Source: Cymbidium sinense (Eukaryota > Streptophyta > Magnoliopsida > Asparagales > Orchidaceae). Taken from it: 64,000 nt of DNA. The stretch lies in the NCBI GenBank assembly GCA_021442155.1, contig CM038214.1, positions 52,918,514 to 52,982,513 of the forward strand. The letters are read 5' to 3'. Positions 36,500 through 49,140 of the stretch are shown here, piece by piece. Made by a program: the position numbers and the translations under genes. Each line of letters begins with the position of its first letter. Position 1 is the first letter of the stretch. Under the pieces are notes generated by a model. The model was given only the letters and a program-made list of their open reading frames with translations. It was not told where the DNA came from and did no database searches.

Positions 36500-37400
36500 T
36501 TATCATTCAGCCTTCTCCCCTACTTATTTTGATCCTCACTTTCATGGAATTTAAGTTCTATGCCACTATTGTTGGAGGAGCTGAGGCTCCTCTAAAAGTT
36601 TTGAAGATGGCTTTGCTACAACCTTTCCCCTCATATTTTAATGCTCTCCATAATCAAGCTAAAACTTCTAAGTTACCATTGATCAAATTCCATGGAAAAA
36701 TGGTAAATAGACCATCTTTCTGGACAATTATGATATTGTAAGTTGAATAGCTCCTTTTAAATTTTCACTTATTAGAAAATGTGTGACAAAGAGGATCTCA
36801 CTATTGATATAAGGAATTTTTTGGAGAGCTTAAACCTATTGGTAGATGGTTTGTTAGTTTTATTGGTTGATTTTCATCATCTGATTGAACAATGAGGATG
36901 ACTATGCTTGGGTTTTCACCAAAAGGATATTTTACATCAATGAACTTCTTTTAAGAATCCTTAAATGGACTGTCAACTTTTCCCCTAAAGCAAAATCTTT
37001 AATCATTCCTATCTATATTCAATTTCTTAATCTGAAAGTTCATTAAACAAATAGATTTTTTTTCTATGGTTGTTATTAATGGAAAACCTTTGAGAGTTGA
37101 TAACCCTACTACAACTCTATCAAGATCCTCCATTGCTTAAGTCCTTATGGAAACTGATGTTACAACCCCCTTCAAAGATAAAGTTTGGATTGACACTAAC
37201 AAATTTGGTTGTTGGAAGAAATGGATCATGAAAAGTAAACCAAAGTATTGCTATCACTATAAATGCTTCAATCATATTATGGATGAATTCCTGATGCTAC
37301 AACCTCCTACCCCTCACAAAAAAACAATACAAATACATTAATTCAAGAGCCTCAAGCCATTACTACACCAGTTGAGACTGAGTATGTGTTTCAGTTGAAG
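36500..37400 (+). pseudogene. L1-type LINE ORF1 (DUF4283-like domain and zinc knuckle)
   Basis: ORF1 of plant L1 elements encodes an RNA-binding protein. Reading across frames gives a DUF4283-like domain: IRNFLESLNLL near 36,819, NNEDDYAWVFTKRIFYIN near 36,889-36,942, then ILKWTVNFSPKAKSLIIPIY near 36,957-37,016. It is followed by the linker VLMETDVTTPFKDKVWIDT (37,141-37,197) and a zinc-knuckle-like KYCYHYKCFNHIMDEF near 37,243-37,290 with the second Cys pair partly lost. The last half is a 64-residue open frame starting at 37,147. The copy is old and broken. The next 400 bp may hold the ORF1 C-terminus. Confidence 0.65.
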
Positions 37401-38240
37401 ACTATTTTAATGTGTAGCAGTTCTTAGCATTGATTGGACAAATAACCTCAAACTCCAAGAATGATAATTCCATTGGTGGTACATTTTTTGAATGAAATTC
37501 ATAAAATAACCTAATAAGTAGATGTCCATGATGACATGGTCACCTACCTTAACAATAGTAGATCTTATGCCTAGAGTAACGGTAAATAAATTATGAAAAT
37601 TTTTGATTTTAATGCAACCAGAGCTCAATAGCAATTAGATGGGTCACATGTTGCTATGCATAAAACACAACTACAAGTTTTAAAGCAAGTTACAAAGAAG
37701 GGATTGAGGAAACTAAAAGGCTTACTCAAGGACCAATTAGTGACCATAGGTAGATCTAACAATTCTAGAACTCTTTCTATTTTTAATCAGCATGACCCTT
37801 TACCCCCACCCTCACCAATTGATTAATTTATTTATTTGAATTATTACTGGTATCATTAAACCCTAATATGAGACTAGAATCAAATAGCATTTCAAAAAAG
37901 ATAAATTGGGTGATTTTGGCATCCTAAAGCCCTTAGCTAATAATAATAAAGTGATATAATTTTTAGAATTTTTAAAATGCATAAAGTCTACTCAAACTGC
38001 ATAAACAAATCTTTTTTTTTTTTTGGAAGGTGGTATACCATGTTGACATAGTTTTTGATCACCCATAATTTCTTTTGTTAAAGTCACTCTAAATGACATC
38101 TCAGTTGTATACCCAAAATAAGAAAGTTGTCCAAATGCTAAGGACTCACTACATGCATGGCTTGCAAAGTAAGAAAGAACATACACATCAACCACATGGA
38201 CATAGACTCACCCAAGATTGTTAATCTAGCTGCACATGGA
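37401..38240 (+). pseudogene. LINE ORF1 tail and decayed start of ORF2 (endonuclease)
   Basis: The region 37,401-37,830 reads as low-complexity ORF1 C-terminal sequence. From about 37,850 the + strand gives GIIKP and HFKKDKLGDFGILKPLANNN, which resembles the start of the plant L1 endonuclease (the first strand, where W-N-x-R-G-L is usual). It breaks down after about 38,000, at a run of 12 or more T. The remaining 200 bp are unassigned. The + orientation agrees with ORF1 upstream. Tentative. Confidence 0.35.
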
Positions 38241-38634
38241 ATCAAGTGATAAGAGACTCACTATGAGTCTCATCACTTGGTATTGAATACTTGCCTTAAG
38301 TTAAGGTAAGATTTCTATATACTCTCTTCTTGTATCACCTAATCCCTTAATTTATAAAATGGGGAGGGGCACCTTTTTATTGCTTATCTAGCTTATTTCT
38401 GAAAGACACATCGCTCTCTCATCCTAAGCTTTTTTCTCTTCTTCTCTTTAAAATAATAGAATTCTCCCCTCTTATATTAAGACTACTCAAAAGAAATTAA
38501 ATTTGGATCTTCACCTTATTCTCTCCATTGCAAGATTTTTCTCACTTCACTAACCCTACTTCTCAACTGTCTCCTGAATTTCTACTTCAGCCATAAATAT
38601 AATTATATCCAGCATTATTTTAAGTGTCGTAGCC
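38241..38634 (+). promoter_or_regulatory. Possible LTR/leader with TATA box upstream of gypsy gag
   Basis: AATTTATAAAATGGGGAGGG near 38,350-38,369 looks like a TATA box followed by a short GC-richer stretch. Pyrimidine-rich leader sequence (CTCTCTCATCC, CTTCTTCTC) follows, as in LTR U3/R regions. It directly precedes a gypsy gag. No second LTR is available for comparison, so the call is positional. Confidence 0.35.
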
Positions 38635-39997
38635 ATGGATAAGGCCAAGACCTAGAAGTCAAATACAAAGTGAAGTAAGATATTCAATTTAGAATCACTC
38701 AATAGAAATGGAGCCAAATGCCCAATAATTTTTCACCCATTGGGACCTGAAAGATATGAAAGATAGAATCACTCGCCTAGTCCAACAGGTCTTAATGAGA
38801 GCTAACCACAAACTAAAGATTGTGGAGCAAAAATGATCATCAAGATCAATGACATGATAGAGACTAGCCGACTCCTACCAATGCATCCTTCATAAGGACT
38901 GCTTAAGCTTGTCTCAGACATAAGTTAAACATTTTGCATTTCAAATCCTATTATGTTCAAACAAACATGACAGGCTAAATTACTTATTTGGAGTCAATAA
39001 CATCATTGTTGGACCTGAATGATGCAATGAAATGTAACATTTTCCTTACTACCTTCAAAGAATTGACTCTGAGGTGGTTCTCACACCTTTGGTTATCACC
39101 TCTTTGTCTTATTTTAAAATAATATTCACCATATAATTTGCTAGTATGAAGAAGCCATTGAAGAGCTCGCAAGCTCTCCTTCAAATGAGGCAAGAGCCAC
39201 ACGAGTTCATGAAGATATTTATCACTCACTTTTAGAGTGAGATGCTAGAAGTCAAAAACCTAAATCTCATAGTGGCTTAAACAACACTTGCTTAAGGGTT
39301 GAAGGAAGGGCCATTTAAGTATGCCCCTGGGCTCTAACAACCTGAAACACTCACTGAACTAGTTGAGTTGGTGAATAATTATATAATTATTGAGGTGTAT
39401 AATGAAGCCACTAAACTGACTCCATTGACTCATGCCAATGACTCATCAAAGAAATTGCATTTGGGATAGTCTTCTAGAGATAGATTTTGAGCATAAAGAC
39501 TAGATAAGAGAAAGCGACCAGAAGAACTCACATAGGTGAGGTTTCAACAATCTCATGTTTTGTTACTAAGGGAATGAGTTCCTGTAGCTTGTTATAATGA
39601 CTCTATTGAAGGTATTAATGGCTAAGTCACTAAAAGACATTCAGAATAAGGATTTATTTAAGAAGCTTAGCCAAGGAGCTTATAAAGGCTAAGAAGCTCA
39701 AAGAGTTCACTGGGTGGAAAGACAAGTCATTGAGATAGGTAATGAACTCTCCTTAGCAAACTCCATTAACATTATAGAAGTAGTGCCTACCATCCTCATG
39801 GGAGATGTGGAGTCTTCAAGAAGGGAGAGTCTCAAGGGACTATGGTTTAGGAAAGTCATCTCAATGACCATGCTCAAGCACCACATGCCTCAATCATGCT
39901 TATTACTTTCTCATAAAAGGATAAACCTTCCATAGGAAACTCTTACACTGATGCAATCATCATTATGACATTAATCATCAACTATAAAATTGGAAGT
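38635..39997 (+). pseudogene. gag: Ty3/gypsy gag plus first residues of protease, cut by copy F
   Basis: A candidate start MDKAKT lies at 38,635. The capsid domain (PF03732-type) is seen as LLDLNDAMKCN and FKELTLRWFSHL near 39,007-39,083. A frame change then gives FASMKKPLKSSQALLQMRQE then PHEFMKIFITHF (39,139-39,234), SEMLEVKNLNLIVA, and GLKEGPFKYAPGL near 39,297-39,337. Beyond it, ILMGDVESSRRESLKG near 39,794 and YTDAIIIMTLIINYKIGS near 39,943-39,996 follow the text that leads into the protease. The trace stops at about 39,997, where copy F begins. The matching protease portion may be at 56,640. It is a different lineage from the element at 1-15,842. Several stops are present. Confidence 0.8.
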
Positions 39998-42900
39998 CAT
40001 AGTGTTTAAAATATGTGATGAGGGATGCCACAAAACCTTAGAGGGTATTTATTGAACTAATCGAGTACAATATCAATGAATTTTGTACTACTTCAAAATG
40101 TAAAAGCATCACCCTATGATGGACTTAATCATCTAATAAGCAACCTAAAGTCGATGAGTATATGTGGACCAAAGATTTTTTTTCTTTATTTTACATGGAT
40201 GAACTAAAATAGGGTTTATTTTAAGCTGGGTTCTTAAGTTCCTTATAAGGACAAGCCCCTATAATTAATTATATCTTAGAAAAAAGAATTTTCTATGAAA
40301 ACTCTTGATTAACTGATCGAATAACATGTCTATGGATTTTAAAGTTTGTTATTTGATAAAAAGTGATTGTTGGAATTCAAGTGGGAGATATTAAACAAGA
40401 ATAGTTCTTAACAAAATCTAAAAGAGAATAAGTAGGAAGTGCTCATGATAATAGGAAGCCTTGTGAGTAGTTCAATCTATGATATGGTGAGGCTTTATAT
40501 TTTTGAAGTAAAGAATTATGTCATTTAAGTTGACAATTTATTAAAAGGCTAGAACTTGTATTCCAACAAAAATATTATGAAAATACCAAAGAGGTGAGGA
40601 TTTACACCCATAACAAAAGAAAAATGGGTTGCCACTAAACTTATGTTTAAAGTACTCTATCATAAGCTAAGACCTCAACTTAATTCTACTCAAGGTAAAA
40701 TGGGATTTGTTAGTTCACTTCTATTAAGATAGTGAATCTATCCTGATTCATCCAAACTTACACCAACCTAGAGTAGCCACTAGGAAACACCTCATATAAG
40801 TTAAAACCATTTGACCAAGTCTCATAAATACAAGATGGTTAGGCAGTTATTTATTAGAATGGAGCTTAAGATCCTAAATTAACTCCCTAAGAGCTTATAT
40901 CATGATTGGTAGGAAATTATACCCTAGGCTAATGCAATAAAAATTAGATATTTTACTTATTTTTAACTCATCAATTTGACTCAAACTAAGGTGATGATGA
41001 AAGAATATTTTTGGCCAATCTGAGAAGGGTCTTCTTCAGTCATGGGATAGTTGTCCATGACCCTACACTCCCCTTATCATGCAATGAGTGAAGATTCCCT
41101 CTATTCAAGGATGAAAAAAATAATATACATGCATGGTTTTATTCACATTCATCATAAACTTATGACGTCTAAATTAGTTTTATTGATTAATTCTTATGGC
41201 TTTATCATTAGGTTTTGAGTTATATTATTTTGAGGTTAAAGTTATTCATTGTAATTGGATAGAAAATTTAAAGTGTAAAAGAGCCTAATGAATCTAGGCC
41301 ATACAACAGTCATCATGATTTAAAAAACTTAGGAAAAAGCTTGTAGTTCTATTGTGCAAATAAAGTAAACACACAATCAATCAATCAATGATAATGAATA
41401 ATAAAATTTTGGTGTAGTCAAGTTCTGTTATACACCTAGAAAAAGAAAAAAGTTAGGTTGTTGATCTCAACCCTTATTTAGCTCAAATTATGATTACAAG
41501 AATAAAATTAAAAGAAGCCATAATGGTATTCATTTTCACTTGATCTTCCAAATATTGGATCCTTCAAGCATTACAAGGCCTCCCAAGTCTATTCCTTCTA
41601 GCCTTTATTCATCATAAACCCCATGGCTCCAACCCCATTCTATTACAAAATTAAATTTAAAATTCCAAAAGAAATCTTAACTAAACCTACAAAAAAGGTA
41701 TAATACACATACACACCAAGAAGTTATATATCACACAATTAGACTTAGCACCCATGTGTGTCAAGCCCACCCATCCTAATGAGCTACACTTAAAAGGGCA
41801 TGCAACACATGCAAGCTGGAACATTTACATGATTTTTTATTATTATAGCAACCCATTTAATTAAGCACAACCCCCTAAAAATATTGTTACTCTAAAAAGA
41901 TGAACTAACATTTAGACTAGTGAGGAAATAATCCTAACCATCTAAACTAAAAATAGTACACCACAAAATAATAATAATAACTATATCATAATTAATTCAT
42001 CAACCCAATCTAATTTTTTGCTCTATGACCTAGTATTCTAGGGTGTGAAAAGTGGGTTACTTTTGCAAGTCTATACTAGGCTTCTTTATGTTTCAGTTTT
42101 GATTCAAGTTAAGATTTATGCAATTTACCATTATGTGGTTTCACTTTAAATGATTTAAATGGTTTAGAGTTATATTTTTATTTTAATCTTATGTCAAGAT
42201 TGATTTTAAGTTCTAAAGAGTGAGAAAGAGATTAAGCCTTGTTTATGACAAAGCTTTAATTTCCTTAACACCCTATTCCTAATAAGAATTTCACCAAAGG
42301 GAGATAACTTTAAAAAGTTATCTTAAGACTTGGACTTAACAATTTATATACCTTGTATATTCTATATACCTTGTGATCACTTATTATGAAGAGCTTTGAT
42401 TCAATTTTGGTTTAAATTAAAATCTATTTGAACTTATAAAATTTAATTTAAAATTTTTAGTTTTAAGAAGCTCAACTAAATATTTAACTTTCTTAGGTTT
42501 AACTATATTTGTTTTGATTTATTTGCAGTTCATATAAGTGTATATTAAAATATAATTACTAATAATAAGTTTTAGTTGATTAAATATGTTCCACTTTTTC
42601 TATTTGAGTTTGATAATCTTTGTATTTTATTAAGGTGGGTTATTAATATTTCAATTTAAATTTGCCTATTAGTTTATCTATTTTAATAATTAATTTTTAG
42701 TCTAATTCAATTAATATTTTTTACATTGTTTTACTAAGGTTTCATTGGTTTCAATGATTTATGTTGACTAATTTGGTTTAATTATTGTTGGAGTTTCTAT
42801 GTGTTTTTAATTTTAGTATTTGCTTTAAATTAACTAATATGCTTCAATTTGATTAAATTTATGTCAATTTGGAATTCAATTAATTCTTCAATCTTTTATT

Positions 42901-43044
42901 TAGTTTCAATGTAAATAATTATTAAGTTCATTAAGCTTTACTGTTTCACATAGATTAGGTTGATTAAATTAGTTTTATTATTATTTGAATTTAGTATTTT
43001 TATGTTTTAATAAGATTAGATTGATTTATTATATATAAATTTAT
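39998..43044 (-). mobile_element. Copy F, 3' half (minus strand)
   Basis: Reverse complement of the A/B unit. The region 40,001-40,170 matches the last 180 bp of copies A and B (CTTAGAGGGTATTTATTGAA, ATCACCCTATGATGGAC). Position 40,215 onward matches the AAATAAACC..GTAAAGT stretch, 40,730-40,800 matches GGTGTTAG..CC, 41,395-41,470 the GTGTACGATGG stretch, and 41,570-41,650 the GAGCAGTGGCTAGAAGG stretch. The ACTAGATG pair lies near 41,900-41,960. Its terminus abuts the gypsy gag at 39,997. It is interrupted at about 43,045 by a LINE. No coding content of its own. Confidence 0.7.
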
Positions 43045-45005
43045 ATAGTTTATAAGCATAATCCCATTTTTTGTATACCCAATTCCTTGTTTAGATTCAA
43101 TCTCCTTATTTAGATTTCTTGAGATGGTATCTAGTGCTAAAATAAAGAGTGAAGAAGATAGGGGATCCCCTTGTTTAACCCCCCATGCTAGCTTTGAAGA
43201 ATCCATTTGATTGTCCCTTAAGAACAATCTTGTAGTGGTTGTGGATGAAGAGTCTTTGATTAAGTATGCAAAATGCATCTGAGAAGCCTTTTTCTTTAAG
43301 AGATTTGAAAATAAAATTCCAATGTATTATGTCAAATGCTTTCTTAAGATCTATTTTCATGAGAGCATTACCACCTCTAAATTTTTAGTCAATATCTTTG
43401 CTCATCTTTTGGGAAAGTTGAATTTTATTAATGATGTTTCTTCTCTTTATAAAGGATGCTTGATTAGAGGAGATAAGAGCTGGAAGTAAGTTCTAAAGTC
43501 AGTTGGAAATAATTTTACTTATAATTTTGTTAATAACTAGTGTTAGGCATAAAGGTCTGAATGTATCCCATGTGCTAGCTTCCTTTTCTTTCGGTATTAA
43601 GAAGATGGTTGAAGTGAAAAAGAAGTTATGGATATTTTGACCCTTGAAGAAGCTTTGGATTACATTAATTACTTCATCTTTTACAAAGTGCCAAGATTTC
43701 TAGTAGAAAAGGGCATTGAAATCTTCAAGACCTGTAGCTTTGTAAACATCCATGGAGTGGAGTGCTTTTATAATTTCTTCTTCTAAAGGGATTGAAATCA
43801 ATTCTTCATTGTTCACCTTCTCACTGTTAAGTTGATACAATTGCTAATCATATAGATGGGTTGAAGTAATGTTGGAAGATTGAATGAACAAGTTTGAGAA
43901 ATATTCCACACAACTTTGTATAATTCCTCCTTGGTTATGTATCCATCTTCCTTCATTATTCTTTCTGTTAGTTACCCAAATTCCTTCTCTCTTCCATTTA
44001 ATGCATGCATGGAAATATTTAGAATTTCCATCTCTTTGTAGGAAGTTGTTTGTGGAGGCTTGTTGTCTTGAAAAACTTTCTTCTCTATCTATATATTATT
44101 GTATTTTTAATTGCAGTTGCTCCAATTTTAGTTCTAGTTCACCATCCTGGCTATCTCCTAGTGCCAGTAATTCAGTTTCTATGGTTGTAATCAGTTTTTC
44201 ATTGGAATTGATTAAGTGATGGATGTTCTCGAAGGTTTCCTTATTCCATTGTTTGAGGGCTTTAGAGGTAGCTTTGTATTAGAGCCAATGTTTAATCCAA
44301 GGATTTTTATCTTCCACTCTTTTCCATGCATTCATAATACAATTTTCATAGACAGGGTGCATTATCCACAAGTTTAAAAATTTGAATTACTGATATGCTA
44401 GTTTGGATATACATCTAAAATTGATCGATAAGGGGGAGTGGTCAAATGCTATCCTTGCAAGGTGAATTACATCCATTTTACATGGGCGAGATAACAAATC
44501 CAAGTTGATCAAAATATGGTCAAGTGTCTCATAAACCTTTATCCTTTTCCAAGTGAATGGGGAGCCAATAAAACCTACATCAAATAGACCATCATCCTCT
44601 ATAAAGCTATAAAATTCTATAATAACTAAAAGATTGAATATCCGACCTCCAATCTTCTCAATTAGACTAGCAATCATATTAAGATCACTCCCACCAGCAA
44701 GGGGACATTTGTATTGAGGATGGTATGTTTGATGTCCTGCTAGAGTTCATTCCTCAATTGCCTAGTACAAGCAGCATAAATGAAGGTAACATAGGAGCAT
44801 ATATTTGACTCTTGGATGTGGATGTGAATGTTTTGGTTGGTATCCAATAATATTTAAACTTGGAATTTACACTCTAGAAAAGCCATATTTTATGGCTAGC
44901 ATTTGGGTAGATGATGAAATGAGGGAAGTGTTTCCAAATCTTTGGTAGATTTTGAGTTGTCACCAAGGATTCAAGGATAGCAAAGAATTCAATTTTGTGG
45001 TGTAT
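43045..45005 (-). mobile_element. L1-type LINE fragment: ORF2 endonuclease and reverse transcriptase
   Basis: On the - strand from about 45,000: FFAILESLVTTQN (endonuclease start); YVTFIYAACTRQLRNEL near 44,785-44,735; DLNMIASLIEKIGG near 44,690-44,645; GLFDVGFIGSPFTWKR near 44,588-44,541; and FDHSPLSINF near 44,443, a typical S-D-H-x-P catalytic place. RT follows with YKATGLEDFNALFY, STIFLIPKEKEAST, ISSNQASFI, MKIDLKKAFDIIHWNF (43,360 downward) and GVKQGDPLSSSLFILA (43,180-43,133). It stops near 43,045, before the catalytic A/YxDD block is recognisable, so the 3' part is missing or decayed. Frames change many times. It lies inside copy F. An open frame on the + strand (43,884-44,219) is its shadow. 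Confidence 0.85.
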
Positions 45006-48000
45006 GTATGTATGTATGTTTGTATATGTGTATATAGTTTAATTCCTGACATTTAGTAATTTTAAAATTTATTACATTATTAAGCTTTTTTGCTATGATA
45101 ATTTAATTTTATTTAGTATATATTTATGGTTTAATTATTTTGATTGAGTTATGTTTACTTCGGTTATATAGTTGAATTAGCTATGATTTAGTATGATTAA
45201 GTTAATTTTATTTGAATGATTTAATATTTATGTTTAATTTATTTGATTGGTATAGTTAAAGTTCATTTAATTTATAATAGCTAAGTGGCATGATTAAATT
45301 ATTCTTAATTATTTTAGCTTCATTAAAGATTATTAAAATCTCACTTGATTAATTCAATTGGATGATTAACTTAATTAAAGATTTGATAGAAGGAGTTGAT
45401 TTGATTAAAGATTATTTCAGCATGTCATTTTTTAAATAATTGATTTACTTAAAACTCAATTAAGTGTTTAAATGGTTAAAGTCTAATTAAATAATTTGAT
45501 TTAGTTAATTCAATTAAATGATAGGTTTAATTAATTTGTTCAATTTAATTAGATGTTGATTGAAGGATTAAATGTTGATTGTTGATCAATCTAATTATTC
45601 ATCTTAATTAATGTTCAATTATCTATTATTTAAATCAAGTGCTAAAGTTAATTAAAGCTTTATTAATAAATTAATTAAAGGACCATTATTAATTTAATTA
45701 ATTGAATATTCATAATTAACTTGATTAATTGATTTATATAATTGAGATTTGATTAATAATTAGTTTAATCTATTTATTCAAGTTAAGTTGTTCTAATTGT
45801 GTTTAATTATCTTAATTAGAAATTAATTTTTTGGTTAACCATGATTAATTTGATTAAAATTTGGTTATCATTTATAATTAACACAATTCAATGTTTGATT
45901 TAAGATAAGTTTAACTTGAGAATTATTTTTATATAACTTTTTTAATTTAATTTAGTTTAATTAAATAATTAATAACTTAATTTCATTAATATACTTAAGG
46001 GTTAATCTTAATAATAAGTGGATGAATTAATTATGTTTAGATTAATTTATTAAAATTAGAGTAGTGATTAGTTAATCTTAATCCATAACTTTTTATTAAA
46101 AAATTGGTTTGATTATGAGTATCATTTATTTAACAATTAACCAATTCAACCTTAATTGGGTGTTTATTTGATTTCTTTATTATTGACTTAATCAAATGAT
46201 TACCTTAACTAAATAATAAAGTAAATCAAGGGTTAATCACTAATCTATTGATTTGATAATACTGTTCATTCAGATAAAATGAGACTAATGACTAATTATG
46301 TTTAATCACAATGTAATGTTTACCTTAATCAAATAATTAAGGATTAATTGAACTCATCATAATCAATCTAATTGACCGTTACACTTACTTGAATATTAAT
46401 TGAGCGATTCATTTAATTAGTGGTAAATCATTGAACAAATATGATTAACTTAGTCAAGGTTTAATTATAAATTAATTATGAATGATCCTAATTAAACTGA
46501 TCAAGATTTGACTTAGTGATTTATTGTATTTAAGGTGATTTAAGTTTTGATCTTAAATAAGCTAATCAATATTTAAGTTAGCGTGTTTAAAGTGATTTAA
46601 GTTGATTAAATACATTTGACTAATTTGATTAATGATCTAATTGAATATTAGTTATTTAGGTTAATTTGGTTAAGTTTAGAATTCAATTGATGCTTGATTT
46701 GGTTTTAATTAATTAATCTAACTACATTACAATTAAGGACTACTTTTATTTATTATGTTTAATTTGGTTTGAATTAAAAGGTTTAAATTTTGTTCACTTG
46801 ATCTAATTTAGGGTTGAAGTAATGAGTTTTAATCTTAATTTTACAATATTGGCTTAATATTAATCTATGATGTATTTCTTGGAATTTAACTCTAATAAAT
46901 TTAATTAATGTTGATTTAAATGATTTATTAGAAACTCAATTAGAGATTTTAAAATATACTTAATTTTAGAGGGTTAATAATTTTTCTATGGTTCATTAGT
47001 GTCAATTATGATGATTTAAGTTATCCTCATAATTTTCCTTAATTTTCTACATTTAATATTAATTAATTTCATTAAAATAAAAGTTTGAGCTTGAAAATTA
47101 TGTTACTTATAATCCATTTTGAGTTAATCCCTAAATTTATATTTTAGATGTGTCATAACATCAATCTAAATCTTCAAATTTTTCAAATTAATTAAACTAT
47201 TAAATAAGGTTTAATTAAAATTTGATCTTTTTTTAATTAAAGCCTAAATTAATCCAAAATCACCTAATAAAAATTGGGACTTCTATTTTTTGTGGGATTC
47301 TACTTTAAAATATGAATCTAGAGAGGTTATTTATATTTTTTGGCTTAAAGGATAACTTATTATGATTTTTTTGAAGTTTGGTGTGATTAATTTATTTAAT
47401 TAAAGATAACAAAGCCCTAAATTGATGATTTTATGATTTAATTAATTTTTTTCCAAGGTTCATTGATGTTATTCATAATGCTTTACTTTTATGATTTTCT
47501 TTAATTTCATCAAATTTAAATTAATTATTTTATTAAATTGAATGTTTTAATTTAGAAATTATATATCTTTTACTCCTTTTAGCATTAATCATTGAAAATT
47601 TTAAGCAAGCTGTGATTCCACCATAATTTATTATGTAAAATTTGAAATTAATTGGGTTACTATTTTAATCTTAATTAGAATTTGATTTTTTTAATTAAAC
47701 TTAAATGAAGCAAAAAATTTCCAATAATAATTGGGGTTTTGAGTTCAATAGATTTGTTTCATTTATATAGCCCTTATTTGCATTTTTTTTGGTTGGATAT
47801 GTTATTTTCATGAATTTCCAAAGTTTTAGGACATTTTAATCATTTTTAACTCTAGAAAATATGAAATTTCAATTTAAGCTAATCAACAAAGGCGAGGCAC
47901 TAACTAGGCACCACTTTAAACATGGTGATGCATTATTGGGCCATGTGGGATCCATGTGGATCTCACATGGGATAATAGTGAGGTATGTAATTTTATCATG

Positions 48001-49140
48001 ACCATTTGATCAAAGATCAAACAACCTACAATCAATCCACAGTTCCTATAGTGGCTTAAATCAAATTGTTTGCTTAAATCATAGCCATCCATTCCAAATA
48101 AAAAGAATGGATGGTGGAGATTTTATCCCTAACCTCTTGCTGGAGAACCAAGAGTTATCCATCTTTATAGGCGATTATATATTATCTAAGTCATGTTTCT
48201 TTGTGTTTTATTTACAAAACAACTAATAATAAAAATGTAAAGAATCTACATGGTTGGATCCTAATGAATTGTGATTTCACTTCAAAAGGGACCAAGAACT
48301 AGAGATTTTCCTATGATTTGTGGGGTTCACCATGCAGGAGCTAATATTTGATGGTTATAGTGATCCAAGTACATTCCTTGGAGGCTTATGAAGCTGTGAA
48401 ATGAGTTTAGCTGGTTTCCTCCTTGTAGTTTGCTCTAAAGACCAAGCTCTACATGGGCTTGTCAAACATTGGTGTTTTCCATGGTTTTATGGCTTGAAAA
48501 GGAGGGAATTATTTCATTTCTAATGCTTGAACTTTAAAGAAGGAAATAGATATTCAAATTGAAGCTAAGGACTAGTTTTACTTTTTGACATTTGACTGAC
48601 CACTCATCCTTTAATGGAGGTATAAGTCAGCGACCAAAGGGGTGTGAGGCTCTACTAAAGTCAGCAAACAGCTGTTACTGGGGAACATGCTAGGGATGAG
48701 CCAAATGGGGGAGATTGGTTGTGCCTGAGTGATCTTGGATTTGGCATCTTTCTCTTAATTTTCTTTCTCCTCAATGCCTCCATTTTTGACTTTGAGCTTT
48801 ACTTCACATAGGCTGAGGTCTTAGCTTATGTGATGAGGTCTAGTTTGTTGGCTTGATCTCATCTTAACCCAATTTGACTTAAATAGGTTAGGTTAAATCT
48901 CATTGATTGGTTTGGTCAAATTGGGTTTATATTAACATCAATCATGTTTAATGGATCATATGTTGTTGATTGTAGTTAATTTTTCTTTATTTAGATTTTA
49001 ACAGAAAATGGCTCATATAAGTCACATTTGGTTAACTTGGGCTTAGTTGACCAATTGACCAAATTGTGCCCAATGGAGGGTTGACTCATGTTCAAATCAA
49101 TATTTTAAACATGTTTGTATAATTAGTTTGATCCAATTTA
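45006..49140 (-). mobile_element. Copy F, 5' half (minus strand), with TTAATTAA-rich core
   Basis: From 47,850 to 48,850 the - strand matches the 5' GC-richer part of the family: CATCCATTC..ATTTGGAATGGATGG near 48,080-48,115 and the CCATGTGG-rich stretch near 47,900-47,960. From 48,850 to 49,140 it turns into GGTCAA-rich sequence, as in copy E. From about 45,050 to 47,850 it is almost pure TTAATT/GATTAA text, about 2.75 kb, longer than the matching part of other copies (about 1 kb). The first part of the unit is missing at the junction with copy C. There is no coding content. Confidence 0.6.
45050..47850. repeat. Extreme AT-rich, TTAATTAA-dense tract
   Basis: The words TTAATT, GATTAA and TTTAATTA dominate for 2.8 kb with very few G or C. 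It corresponds to the AT-rich middle of the large-LTR family but is expanded here. It starts just after a short (GTAT)n stretch at about 45,000-45,020. No gene, hairpin array or regular period is visible. Confidence 0.75.

Noticed and set aside
38024..38195. Minus-strand 67-residue open frame as a gene
   Set aside because: It begins near a poly-T run and has no domain. It is more likely decayed LTR or LINE sequence.
43884..44219. 111-residue plus-strand open frame
   Set aside because: It lies opposite the LINE endonuclease/RT region, which reads clearly on the minus strand, so it is a shadow frame.
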